Of a stretch of 18,034 nt of DNA, positions 7,120-14,165 are shown piece by piece; the first letter of the stretch is position 1; each line of letters starts with the position of its first letter. The stretch comes from Acidimicrobiia bacterium (lineage in GTDB: Bacteria; Actinomycetota; Acidimicrobiia; Spongiisociales; ZC4RG35), in NCBI GenBank assembly GCA_029865445.1, contig JAOUGY010000042.1, positions 1-18,034 on the forward strand, read 5' to 3'. Both the position numbers and the translations under genes were made by a program. The notes beneath the pieces are model-generated. The model searched no databases. It saw nothing but the letters and a program-made list of their open reading frames with translations, and was not told where the DNA came from.

Positions 7120-7147
7120 GATGCCTCATCGCGGCCGATGACTCATC
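7120..7147. promoter_or_regulatory. Paired GATG-N3-CATC palindromes in divergent promoter region (candidate operator)
   Basis: GATG-CCT-CATC at 7120-7130 and GATG-ACT-CATC at 7137-7147 are perfect inverted repeats whose centres are 17 bp apart. They lie between the thiolase start (7111) and the lipoprotein start (7174). A third, looser copy with five central bases (7100-7112) overlaps the thiolase start codon. Such pairs are typical of dimeric repressor sites, but no regulator gene is visible in the window, so this is a candidate only. Confidence 0.35.
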
Positions 7148-7173
7148 ACAGAACGCGATCTTGGGGTGTTTCG

Positions 7174-7590
7174 ATGAGAAAACTGTCACTACTGCTCGTA
7201 GCGTTGCTGGTATTCACGGCGTGTGGCCGGGAGTCTGTGTTTTCGATGGACATCGGTCTCTGTTTCGACGACGAAAGCGCCGAGGAGGTGTCGTCGGTGC
7301 CCGAGGTCGACTGTGCCGAGCCCCACGACAACGAGGTCTTCGCCAAGTACGACGTGGCCGACGGATCATTCCCCGGCGACCAAGCGCTCCTCGATACGGC
7401 CATGGAGACCTGCACGGCCGAGTACTTCGCGACGTACGTGGGCACCGCCTATGCCGACTCCGACCTCGAGGTGTTCCCCATCACACCGACGGCGGCATCA
7501 TGGGACGACGGTGATCGTGAGATCGTGTGTGCGCTCTATGCGCTCGACCTGTCGAAATTGACGGGCTCCATGGAGGGCTCGCAGCGCTGA
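7174..7590 (+). CDS. Small lipoprotein with septum-formation domain (PF13845-like)
   Basis: 138 residues. The N-terminus MRKLSLLLVALLVFTACG is a lipoprotein signal with Cys17 as the lipidated residue (Phe at -3 is slightly unusual). The mature part has the pattern of the actinobacterial septum-formation domain: GLCFDD near residue 28, VPEVDCAEPHDNEVFA (42-57), FPGDQALLDTAMETC, YVGTAY, and PTAASWDDGDREIVCAL near the end. Four Cys (30, 47, 80, 119) could make two disulfides outside the cell. The ATG at 7174 has GGGGTG six bases upstream; an in-frame ATG at 7138 would place twelve residues before the signal and lies in the palindrome region, so it is rejected. The gene is monocistronic and ends in a strong hairpin. 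The family is widespread in Actinomycetota; its molecular role is poorly defined. Confidence 0.82.
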   Translation: MRKLSLLLVALLVFTACGRESVFSMDIGLCFDDESAEEVSSVPEVDCAEPHDNEVFAKYDVADGSFPGDQALLDTAMETCTAEYFATYVGTAYADSDLEVFPITPTAASWDDGDREIVCALYALDLSKLTGSMEGSQR

Positions 7591-7595
7591 CAACG

Positions 7596-7655
7596 GGCTG
7601 AAAGCGAATGTCACATCGGGTGGGAGGCGGCTTCCACCCGATGTGCGTTTCAGCC
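7596..7655. terminator. Long bidirectional hairpin between convergent genes
   Basis: A perfect 12-bp stem (7612-7623 with 7634-7645) can extend inward by three pairs to a GCGG loop. After a small internal loop a second stem forms (7596-7606 with 7646-7655, one bulged base). It lies between the lipoprotein stop (7590) and the GlsB-type gene, whose stop codon (7652-7650) is inside the outer stem. The T-tracts are short on both sides, so efficiency is inferred from stem strength. Confidence 0.75.
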
Positions 7656-7895
7656 TCGGCTTCTGAGAAACAACAGAACGGCGATTGCACCGAGAGTCGA
7701 ACCGATGAGGCCTGCAGGCGAGATGGAAAGGCCCTCGCCGGTGGCGAGGTTTCCCACCAGGCCGCCGACCAGTGATCCGGCGAGCCCGATGAGCAACGTC
7801 TTTCCGATCCCCATCTTGTCGGGGCCCGGCAGTAGTGCCCGTCCCAGCCACCCGGCCACCAGACCGATGACGAGAAACCCGATCAGTCCGTCCAT
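7650..7895 (-). CDS. GlsB/YeaQ/YmgE family stress-response membrane protein
   Basis: 81 residues, the normal size of this family (also called transglycosylase-associated protein, PF04226). Three hydrophobic segments can be seen: residues 2-18 (LIGFLVIGLVAGWLGRAL), about 33-50 with many Gly and Leu, and about 60-77 with GLIGSTLGAIAVLLFL. The loop GRALLPGPDKMGIGKTLLIG is the family hallmark. The ATG at 7895-7893 has AGAGGAG eight bases upstream. It lies 49 nt downstream of the flavoprotein gene on the same strand, so it may be the last gene of the nifJ transcript. Members are stress-induced in enteric bacteria; a function here is not known. Confidence 0.88.
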   Translation of the reverse strand: MDGLIGFLVIGLVAGWLGRALLPGPDKMGIGKTLLIGLAGSLVGGLVGNLATGEGLSISPAGLIGSTLGAIAVLLFLRSRG

Positions 7896-7944
7896 GTCCG
7901 CATCTCCTCTGCGTCGCCACGGGTGATGCTAGGCCGACCTGGGA

Positions 7945-8973
7945 TCAGGACGTCGGATGGTCGGTCAACCAGTCCGACGAGTACGAGACGAGGCTCTTCA
8001 TGTAGTTGGCTCGTTCGAATGCGCCGGGATCGGGCACGTTCAACTGGCTCAAGCTACCCCGCGCCTGGGCCACGGAGCGGTACTCGTTCGTCCACAACCA
8101 CGACTGGAGTCCGTCGACGACGGTACGGAGATGGTCTGGTCCATTGCGGAGGAGCGCTGAAGCCATCATGGTCACATCGGCTCCGGCCAGGATCAGTTTG
8201 ATCGCCTCTTCGGCGGTGTGGACGCCCGTGGTCGCTGCCAGGTCGGCGTCGATCCTCCCATCCAGAATCGCCATCCATCGAAGAACGAGCCGCAGCTCGT
8301 CGGGCGTGGACAGCTTCAGGTTGGGGGAGACCTCCAGCGTGTCGAGATCGAAATCCGGTTGGTAAAAACGGTTGAAGAGAACGAGCCCGTCGGCACCCGC
8401 CGAGACCAGCCGCTTCGCCATGTTGGCCATCGACGAGAAGAAGGGGCCCACCTTCACGGCAAGGGGCAGCGCCACCGCCCGTCGCACCTCGGAAACCAGT
8501 TCGAGGTACTGGCGCTCCACATCCTCGGAGGTCATGTCCGGGTCGGTGGCGACGAAGTACACGTTCAGCTCCAAGGCGTCGACCCCCACCTCTTCGAGCG
8601 TCTTTGCGTACAGAGTCCACCCGCCGCGAGTGGTGCCGTTGAGGCTGGCGATCACCGGTATGTCCAGTTCCCGTTTGGCGGCGTGGATCAGACCGAGGTA
8701 GTCGTTGGGTCCGGCGTTGTACTCGTCCATCTCCGGCAAATAGCCACCAGGCGCCTCGGCGAACGACTCTGCACCGAAGTCCATCCCGAAGTGGATCGCC
8801 ATGGCCTCATGCTCGATCTGTTCTTCGAACAATGACGGGAGGACGACGGCAGGCGCGCCCGCCTCCTCCAGCGCGAGGAGGTGATCCAGGTCGCCGGTCA
8901 TGGGTGACGCGGACGGGACGATCGGGTGGGGGAGACCGAGGCCGAGGTACGTGGTGGAAAGGTCGGGCTTCAT
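7945..8973 (-). CDS. Dihydroorotate dehydrogenase-like FMN protein, partner gene of nifJ
   Basis: 342 residues with the TIM-barrel layout of class 1 dihydroorotate dehydrogenases: NPIV-like start LGLGLPHPIVPSASPMTGD (10-28), VIASLNG (107-113), LELNVYF (134-140), LAVKVGPF with Lys174, LVLFNRF with Asn201, AATTGVH (246-252) and GADVTMMASALLRNGPDHL for phosphate binding. The catalytic Cys or Ser of true PyrD (in NxSCPN-type motifs) is missing: the place reads LNVYFVATDPD. So this is the PyrD-like subgroup, probably not a pyrimidine enzyme. The start is well fixed: AGGAGG at 8986-8981 overlaps the nifJ stop codon, seven bases before ATG, implying translational coupling with the oxidoreductase. 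Its electron donor or acceptor is unknown; reduced ferredoxin metabolism is a reasonable inference from the pairing. Confidence 0.85.
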   Translation of the reverse strand: MKPDLSTTYLGLGLPHPIVPSASPMTGDLDHLLALEEAGAPAVVLPSLFEEQIEHEAMAIHFGMDFGAESFAEAPGGYLPEMDEYNAGPNDYLGLIHAAKRELDIPVIASLNGTTRGGWTLYAKTLEEVGVDALELNVYFVATDPDMTSEDVERQYLELVSEVRRAVALPLAVKVGPFFSSMANMAKRLVSAGADGLVLFNRFYQPDFDLDTLEVSPNLKLSTPDELRLVLRWMAILDGRIDADLAATTGVHTAEEAIKLILAGADVTMMASALLRNGPDHLRTVVDGLQSWLWTNEYRSVAQARGSLSQLNVPDPGAFERANYMKSLVSYSSDWLTDHPTS

Positions 8974-8985
8974 CTCGCTACCTCC

Positions 8986-11900
8986 TCACTCTTCGACGTC
9001 GGCGTACTCGGCGGTGCGATGGATCGTGACCATCTGTTCGTACAAGTGCCATCTGTCGTCGATGTCTTGTTGCGCTCGGCTCATGAGTTCGGAGGCGTGG
9101 GAGGGGTTGGCGCGCGCCAGCATCGCGAACCGTGCCTCCTTCGCTGCGAACTCCTTGAACGGGATGGTCGGTTTGCGGCTGTCGAGTTTCAGGCCTGGTT
9201 CGCCGTCGGCCTCTCGTGCCGGGTCGTAGCGGAACAGCGGCCAGTACCCGCTGTCGGTGGCCTCTTTCTGGTGCGTCATTTGAGTCGCCATCTCGATGCC
9301 ATGAGCGATGCACGGACTGTATGCGATGATGAGTGAGACGCCTTCGTGGGCTTCGGCCTCGGCGAAGGCTCGTACCACCTGTGTCATGTTGGCCCCCATT
9401 GCCACCTGGGCCACGTAGACGTTGCCATAGCTCATGGCAATCTGGCCGAGGTCCTTCTTGCCGGTCGGTTTGCCGCCGGCCGCGAACTTGGCAACGGCCG
9501 CCCGCGGCGTCGCCTTGGAGGCCTGCCCGCCGGTGTTGGAGTAGACCTCGGTGTCGAGGACCAGGATGTTCACGTTGCGGCCGGAAGCGAACACGTGGTC
9601 GAGGCCGCCGAATCCGATGTCGTATGCCCATCCGTCGCCACCGATGATCCAAACGGACGATCGGATGAGCGAGTTGGCCACGCCTTCCAGCCGGCGGGCG
9701 AGCACCCCGTCCATCGTCGCCAGCGCCGTACGCATCTCGGCGACTCGCTCTCGCTGGGCGATCACTCCCGCCTCGTCGTCTTGCACGGCGTCGAGGATGT
9801 CGACCGCCAACTGGCCCAGCTCCGGCGCGAGCGCCGTCACCAGGAGCCGGGCATCCTGTTCCATCGCATCGAAGGCAAGGCGCATGCCGAGCCCGAACTC
9901 TGCATTGTCCTCGAACAGGGAGTTCGCCCAGGCCGGACCACGGCCCTCCGCGTCCACCGTCCACGGGGTGGTGGGCAGGTTGCCGCCGTAGATCGATGAG
10001 CACCCGGTGGCGTTGGCCACCACCATCCGGTCGCCGACCATCTGGGACAGCAATTTCACGTAGGGCGTTTCGCCGCATCCGGCGCATGCACCCGAGAACT
10101 CGAAGAGCGGTGTTATGAGCTGGCTGCCCTTGACGGTGTCCAGTTTCACGGTCCTGCGATCCGGATCCGGGATCGTCTCGAACCGTTCGAATCGTTGTCG
10201 TTCCACCTCGAGGTGATCCAACTTCGGCTCCATGTTGATGGCCTTGTGTTTCACCACCTCCTTCGACTTGGCGGGGCAGATGTCGACGCACACCCCGCAG
10301 CCGGTGCAGTCGTCGGGGGCCACTTGGATCGTGAGGAGCATCCCGTCCCACTCGCGCCCGGTTGCGCCCTTCGAGGGGAGGCCGTCGGGGAGGTGGTTCT
10401 TGTCGAACACCTTCATCCGGATGGCGGCGTGCGGGCAGACGAGGGCGCAGCGGGCGCAGTCGATGCAGATCTCGGGGTCCCAGATCGGAATCTCGTGAGC
10501 GATGGAACGCTTTTCCCACTTGGTGGTTCCGGTGGGGAACGTGCCGTCGACCGGCAGGGCCGATACCGGGAGGAGGTCTCCCCTCCCGGCGATCATCATC
10601 GCCGTGACGCGCTGGACGAAGTCTGGGGCCTCGGGAGGCACGACGGTGATCGGTGCCAGTTCGTTGGTCGCGGATGCGGGGATCTGCACCCGTTGGAGGG
10701 CCTCGAGAGCCCGCTCGATGGCGGCGACATTACGGCGAACCACCACTTCGCCTCGCTTGCCGTAGGTCTTCTCGATCTGGCTCTTCATGGCGGAGACGGC
10801 GTCGTCGACGGGCAGGATCCCGCTCAGCTTGAAGAATCCGGTCTGGAGGACGGTGTTGACCCGGCCACCGAGCCCGACGTCGCGGGCGATCGAGTGTGCG
10901 TCGACGACCCACAGGTCGAGGTTCTTCTCGAGGATCGATCGCTGGATCGCCCCAGGGAGATGGTTCCAGACTTCGTCGGCTCCGAAGGGGCTGTTGAGAA
11001 GGAACGTCGCTCCGGGGGCGGCCAGTTCGAGTACGTCGATCTGGTCGAGGAACGTCCACTGATGACACGCAACGAACGTGGCCTCACCGATCAGGTAGGT
11101 CGAGTCGATCGGGCGCGGCCCAAACCGAAGATGGCTGATCGTACGTGACCCCGACTTCTTCGAGTCGTAGACAAAGTAACCCTGGGCGTAGTTCTCGGTG
11201 TGTTCGCCGATGATCTTCACCGAGCTCTTGTTGGCCCCGACCGTTCCATCGGATCCCAACCCGTAGAAGACGGCTCGGACGACGTCGGCCGGTTCGTGCC
11301 ATTCGGGATCGACGTCGAGGCTCGTGTGAGTGACATCGTCGGTGATCCCGACCGTGAAGTGGTTCTTGGGTTCCGGGTTGTCCAGTTCCATCAGGACTCG
11401 CCGCACCATCGGCGGTGTGAACTCCTTCGAGGAGAGGCCGTAGCGGCCGCCTATCACGGGGAGCGGACGGCCCTTCTCGGCAAGTGCGGTGACCACGTCC
11501 TGGTAGAGGGGCTCGCCGGGTGCGCCGGGCTCTTTCGTCCGGTCCAGCACGGCGACCGAGCGGACCGTCGCCGGTATCGCCTCCACGAACTGCTCCACGG
11601 CGAACGGCCGGAAGAGGCGGACGATCAATGCACCGACGGCCTCGCCCCGCGAGGTCATTTCGGCGATGCACTCCCGGGCCGCTCCGGCGCCGGAACCCAT
11701 GAGGACGACGATCCGCTCGGCGTTCGGGTCGCCGACGTACTCGTACAGCTCGTAGCGCCGACCCGTCAGATCGCCGAACCGGTCCATTTCGGCCTTCACG
11801 ATGGACGGAACCGCCTCGTGGTAGAGGTTTGCGGCCTCGCGAGCCTGGAAGAACACGTCGGGGTTCTGGGCGGTGCCCCGCACGACAGGGTGCATCGGGC

Positions 11901-12522
11901 TCAGGGCACGGAGGCGGTGTTCGGCGATGAGGTCTTCGTCGATGATCGCTCTCATCAGGTCGTGGTCGACGAGTTCGATCTTGCCCACCTCGTGGGAGGT
12001 GCGGAAGCCGTCGAAGAAATGAAGAAACGGCACGCGGCTGCGCAGCGTGGAACTGTGAGCCACGAGAGCAAGGTCCTGGGCCTCTTGCACGGACGTCGAT
12101 GCCAGCATGGCGAATCCCGTCTGGCGGGCTGCCATCACGTCGGAGTGATCACCGAAGATCGACAGCGCATGGGTGGCGACGCTGCGGGCTGCCACGTGGA
12201 TGACGGCAGGGGTCAGCTCACCGGCGATCTTGAACATGTTGGGCAACATCAGGAGGAGGCCCTGGCTGGCGGTGAAAGTGGTGGTGAGCGCCCCAACTTG
12301 GAGCGATCCATGCACAGCCCCGGCTGCCCCGGCCTCGCTCTGCATCTCGACCACATCGGGTACGACACCCCACAGATTGGCTTTGCCGAGTTGTGACCAG
12401 CTGTCGGCGAGTTCGCCCATCGGTGACGCCGGCGTGATCGGGTAGATGGCGATCACCTCGCTCAAGGCGTGGGCGATACGCGCCGCCGCCTCATTTCCGT
12501 CGACCATGCCAAAATCGGCCAC
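8986..12522 (-). CDS. nifJ: Pyruvate:ferredoxin (flavodoxin) oxidoreductase, single-chain
   Basis: 1178 residues, the full fused alpha-gamma-delta-beta enzyme. It converts pyruvate and CoA to acetyl-CoA, CO2 and reduced ferredoxin. Seen: MVDGNEAAARIAHALSEV then YPITPASPMGE with Thr30 (pyruvate site); GVGGANKSS-like CoA domain; EKR-type linker (GFFKLSGILPVDDA through KTYGKRG); two [4Fe-4S] sets, C686/C689/C692/C696 and C739/C742/C745/C749; and the TPP domain with C813, C816, C841 and C1071 for the proximal cluster. These four are within one residue of the Desulfovibrio africanus enzyme numbering. I choose GTG 12522 because GAGAAGGA precedes it; ATG 12555 has no ribosome site, and ATG 12507 is also possible. 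The oxygen-protecting C-terminal extension of the D. africanus enzyme appears absent, as the protein ends about 107 residues after C1071. Followed directly by the PyrD-like gene. Confidence 0.96.
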   Translation of the reverse strand: MADFGMVDGNEAAARIAHALSEVIAIYPITPASPMGELADSWSQLGKANLWGVVPDVVEMQSEAGAAGAVHGSLQVGALTTTFTASQGLLLMLPNMFKIAGELTPAVIHVAARSVATHALSIFGDHSDVMAARQTGFAMLASTSVQEAQDLALVAHSSTLRSRVPFLHFFDGFRTSHEVGKIELVDHDLMRAIIDEDLIAEHRLRALSPMHPVVRGTAQNPDVFFQAREAANLYHEAVPSIVKAEMDRFGDLTGRRYELYEYVGDPNAERIVVLMGSGAGAARECIAEMTSRGEAVGALIVRLFRPFAVEQFVEAIPATVRSVAVLDRTKEPGAPGEPLYQDVVTALAEKGRPLPVIGGRYGLSSKEFTPPMVRRVLMELDNPEPKNHFTVGITDDVTHTSLDVDPEWHEPADVVRAVFYGLGSDGTVGANKSSVKIIGEHTENYAQGYFVYDSKKSGSRTISHLRFGPRPIDSTYLIGEATFVACHQWTFLDQIDVLELAAPGATFLLNSPFGADEVWNHLPGAIQRSILEKNLDLWVVDAHSIARDVGLGGRVNTVLQTGFFKLSGILPVDDAVSAMKSQIEKTYGKRGEVVVRRNVAAIERALEALQRVQIPASATNELAPITVVPPEAPDFVQRVTAMMIAGRGDLLPVSALPVDGTFPTGTTKWEKRSIAHEIPIWDPEICIDCARCALVCPHAAIRMKVFDKNHLPDGLPSKGATGREWDGMLLTIQVAPDDCTGCGVCVDICPAKSKEVVKHKAINMEPKLDHLEVERQRFERFETIPDPDRRTVKLDTVKGSQLITPLFEFSGACAGCGETPYVKLLSQMVGDRMVVANATGCSSIYGGNLPTTPWTVDAEGRGPAWANSLFEDNAEFGLGMRLAFDAMEQDARLLVTALAPELGQLAVDILDAVQDDEAGVIAQRERVAEMRTALATMDGVLARRLEGVANSLIRSSVWIIGGDGWAYDIGFGGLDHVFASGRNVNILVLDTEVYSNTGGQASKATPRAAVAKFAAGGKPTGKKDLGQIAMSYGNVYVAQVAMGANMTQVVRAFAEAEAHEGVSLIIAYSPCIAHGIEMATQMTHQKEATDSGYWPLFRYDPAREADGEPGLKLDSRKPTIPFKEFAAKEARFAMLARANPSHASELMSRAQQDIDDRWHLYEQMVTIHRTAEYADVEE

Positions 12523-12531
12523 CGTCGTCCG

Positions 12532-12539
12532 TCCTTCTC
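12532..12539 (-). promoter_or_regulatory. Ribosome binding site that decides the nifJ start
   Basis: GAGAAGGA on the minus strand, nine bases before GTG 12522. The competing ATG at 12555 has no purine-rich site upstream, so the shorter protein is favoured. Confidence 0.65.
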
Positions 12540-12563
12540 CGTCGCGTCGAAACATCGTGGGTC

Positions 12564-12581
12564 GCCGTCGACCGCGACGGC
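12564..12581. repeat. Inverted repeat / hairpin upstream of nifJ
   Basis: GCCGTCG at 12564-12570 and CGACGGC at 12575-12581 form a perfect 7-bp stem around a four-base loop. It lies between the candidate DosR-like box and the nifJ start, in the divergent nifJ/hsp20 region. It could be an operator or a leader hairpin; in GC-rich DNA chance occurrence is not excluded. Confidence 0.4.
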
Positions 12582-12582
12582 A

Positions 12583-12596
12583 GGGACCAAGGTCAC
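12583..12596. promoter_or_regulatory. DosR/DevR-like palindrome between nifJ and hsp20
   Basis: GGGAC-CAAG-GTCAC matches the inner DosR/DevR consensus GGGAC-TWWA-GTCCC at nine of ten arm bases; the outer TTS/SAA bases do not match. The centre is 67 nt upstream of the nifJ start and 90 nt upstream of the hsp20 start. A weak -10-like CACGAT for nifJ (12559-12554) lies 33 nt from the box centre. The binding factor is inferred; none is encoded here. Confidence 0.4.
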
Positions 12597-12679
12597 ATGC
12601 CGGGGTCGTGTCTTTCGGCTCTTGGAGGAGTGAGTGTGGTGCGGAGAGGATGAGACGAGGCATCGAGAAAGGTGGACTC

Positions 12680-13096
12680 ATGGAACTGAGACCGCTGCTC
12701 TCCTTCGAGAAGGAGATGCAAAGCCTCATAGACCGTGTCTTCGGCCGTGAGGTTTCGGTGTTTCGCCCGGTCGTCGATGTCGTGACCGAAGGTGACATGT
12801 TTGTTGCCACATTCGAGATCCCCGGCATCGACCCCGACAAGGATGTCGTGATCTCCGTGGAGAACGACGTTCTCATCGTCAAGGGCGAGAAGACCACCGA
12901 GACCGAGATCGACGAGGAGCATCGGCATCTCGTGGAACGGACCTACGGTCGGTTCGAACGCATCATCCCGTTGCCCGAAGGGGCCAACGTGGACGACGTG
13001 GTCGCCAACTACGACAAGGGGGTCCTCACAGTCCGGATCCCGGTCGAGAGGCTCGAGGCACCGGTATCGAAGAAGATCCCGGTGAGCGTCGGTTGA
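12680..13096 (+). CDS. Hsp20 / alpha-crystallin family small heat shock protein
   Basis: 138 residues. The alpha-crystallin domain spans about 29-122: FRPVVDVVTEGDMFVATFEIPG (28-49), DVVISVENDVLIVKGEK (55-71), RTYGRFERIIPLPEGA (87-102), and the signature ANYDKGVLTVRIP (109-121). A C-terminal I-P-V (133-135) is the usual anchor for oligomer assembly. It is an ATP-independent chaperone that holds unfolding proteins. The ATG at 12680 has AAAGGTGG six bases upstream; in-frame starts further upstream lie in nifJ promoter DNA. It is divergent from nifJ, and a GC-rich hairpin follows the stop. Together with the universal stress protein next to it and the DosR-like box before it, a low-oxygen or dormancy stress role is plausible, as for mycobacterial HspX. 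Confidence 0.94.
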   Translation: MELRPLLSFEKEMQSLIDRVFGREVSVFRPVVDVVTEGDMFVATFEIPGIDPDKDVVISVENDVLIVKGEKTTETEIDEEHRHLVERTYGRFERIIPLPEGANVDDVVANYDKGVLTVRIPVERLEAPVSKKIPVSVG

Positions 13097-13101
13097 GACG
13101 A

Positions 13102-13133
13102 GAGGGGCGGGGTTCTGGCGTGCCCCGCCCCTC
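13102..13133 (+). terminator. GC-rich hairpin after hsp20
   Basis: An 11-bp perfect stem (13102-13112 with 13123-13133) encloses a ten-base loop, six bases after the hsp20 stop. No T-tract follows, as is common in high-GC actinobacteria. It probably ends or attenuates the hsp20 transcript before the next gene. Confidence 0.65.
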
Positions 13134-13142
13134 CGACTCGGC

Positions 13143-13148
13143 TATACA
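13143..13148 (+). promoter_or_regulatory. Possible -10 element (TATACA) for the universal stress protein gene
   Basis: TATACA, in an otherwise GC-rich spacer, lies 28 bases before the GTG start and just after the hsp20 hairpin. No clear -35 is visible. It suggests that the stress protein gene has its own promoter. Confidence 0.4.
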
Positions 13149-13175
13149 TCTGCGGGTCGCTCAGAGGAGGAACGT

Positions 13176-13571
13176 GTGAAGATCGTGGTGGGTTTCATCG
13201 ACACCCCCGAAGGTCATGCGGCGATCGACGCCGCGATTGCGGAGGCTCAACTCCGCGGAGGGAGCCTCGTCGTCGTCAATTCGATGCATGGAGGGAGCCG
13301 CGAGGACGAACACGACTACATCGCCACGGCAGAAGCGTTCGAGGCGCTCGCCCAGAGGCTCCGGGACGGAGGGGTCGAGTTCGAGACACACGAGTTCGTC
13401 CGTGGGAACAGTCCCGCCCAGGATGTGATTGCGGCAGTCGAGCAGACCGGTGCCGGCATGATCGTGATCGGAATCCGTGAGCGCTCCGCGGCAGGGAAGT
13501 TGCTCCTGGGGTCGAACGCCCTCGACATCCTCCACGACACCCCCGTCCCCGTCCTCTGCGTGAAACCCTGA
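13176..13571 (+). CDS. Universal stress protein (single UspA domain)
   Basis: 131 residues, one UspA domain. It begins KIVVGFIDTPEGHAAIDAAI (2-21), the usual first strand and helix. The ATP-type loop is near the end: VIGIRERSAAGKLLLGSNA (97-115), with Gly99, Gly112 and Ser113 present. The second Gly of the G-2x-G-9x-G-S/T motif is Glu102 here, as in many actinobacterial members of the GxRxRSxxGKLLLGS type, so nucleotide binding is likely but not certain. The protein ends DTPVPVLCVKP. The GTG start has GAGGAGG five bases upstream. It is downstream of hsp20 but separated from it by a hairpin and a possible promoter. Such proteins are linked to hypoxia and growth arrest in mycobacteria. Confidence 0.93.
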   Translation: MKIVVGFIDTPEGHAAIDAAIAEAQLRGGSLVVVNSMHGGSREDEHDYIATAEAFEALAQRLRDGGVEFETHEFVRGNSPAQDVIAAVEQTGAGMIVIGIRERSAAGKLLLGSNALDILHDTPVPVLCVKP

Positions 13572-13589
13572 CGTCCACAACCCCGGGGG

Positions 13590-13614
13590 GAGGACCTCGC
13601 TGGGCGAGGTCCTC
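13590..13614. terminator. Strong hairpin between convergent genes
   Basis: An 11-bp perfect stem (13590-13600 with 13604-13614) with a three-base loop, 18 bases after the stress protein stop. The opposite-strand cupredoxin stop codon (13615-13613) lies at its right foot. It can act in both directions. Confidence 0.75.
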
Positions 13615-14119
13615 AGCCCGCGGAACGCACCAGTCGCCCTGATCTGGCCACACGCCAGACCACGAGGGCCAGCACCATGCCGCCCGCAACGATCACCAGC
13701 GTCGAAGTCGGGAAGGCAGGCCCGGACGGTGTAAACGCGCTCGAGGTCTCCGGGGGCGGAACGTCCTCGACGACCACGACGCCGACCATGCCGGGGTGGA
13801 TCGTGCACGCAAACGGGAACAGTCCCGGCTCGTCGAATGTCGCCGAGACCCACTGGTCGGTCCCGAAGGCATCGAACGTTCCCCACTCGAGGCCATGGCC
13901 CACCAGATTGTGCGGAGCCGGATCTCGATTCACGAACTCGACGGTGGAGCCGGGGGCCACGTGCACTTCGCCCGGCAAGTAACAGCCGTGGACGATCTCG
14001 ACCACGACCGCCCTTCCACGAGTCGGTTCCTCCTGGCATACCAGAGCCCCTGCGTTGGCGGTAGAGGCGATGGCCAGACTCACCAGGCTCAGCACCAGCA
14101 AGAAGAAAACGCGTCTCAT
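13613..14119 (-). CDS. Membrane-anchored cupredoxin (type 1 copper protein)
   Basis: 168 residues. A signal peptide covers 1-23 (hydrophobic FFLLVLSLVSLAI, cleavage likely after ANA). The blue-copper fold is visible as YLPGEVHVAPGSTVEFVNRD (47-66) followed by ligand His70 in PAPHNL, and FACTIHPGMVG with ligands Cys105, His108 and Met111. Cys28 and Cys46 could form a disulfide. After a Pro/Thr-rich stretch, residues 139-156 form a C-terminal membrane helix ending in Arg-rich sequence, so the copper domain faces outside. The start ATG 14119 has AAGGAGGT at the right distance; an in-frame ATG 33 bases upstream is rejected because it would put a charged tail before the signal. It is 46 nt downstream of the putative anti-sigma gene on the same strand and may share its transcript. 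Electron transfer is likely; the partner is unknown. Confidence 0.9.
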   Translation of the reverse strand: MRRVFFLLVLSLVSLAIASTANAGALVCQEEPTRGRAVVVEIVHGCYLPGEVHVAPGSTVEFVNRDPAPHNLVGHGLEWGTFDAFGTDQWVSATFDEPGLFPFACTIHPGMVGVVVVEDVPPPETSSAFTPSGPAFPTSTLVIVAGGMVLALVVWRVARSGRLVRSAG

Positions 14120-14165
14120 CGTGACCTCCTTCGTCGACCTGGTACACCGCAAGTCTCGGGACGGT

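Noticed and set aside
10195..12396. Long plus-strand open frames opposite nifJ
   Set aside because: Composition is Arg/Gly/His-rich shadow sequence; every conserved PFOR motif is on the minus strand.
12621..12651. HspR HAIR-type operator or clear promoter before hsp20
   Set aside because: CTTGGAG resembles one half of HAIR but the second half is missing; TTGGAG with GAGGAT 18 bases on is too weak as a promoter to list.
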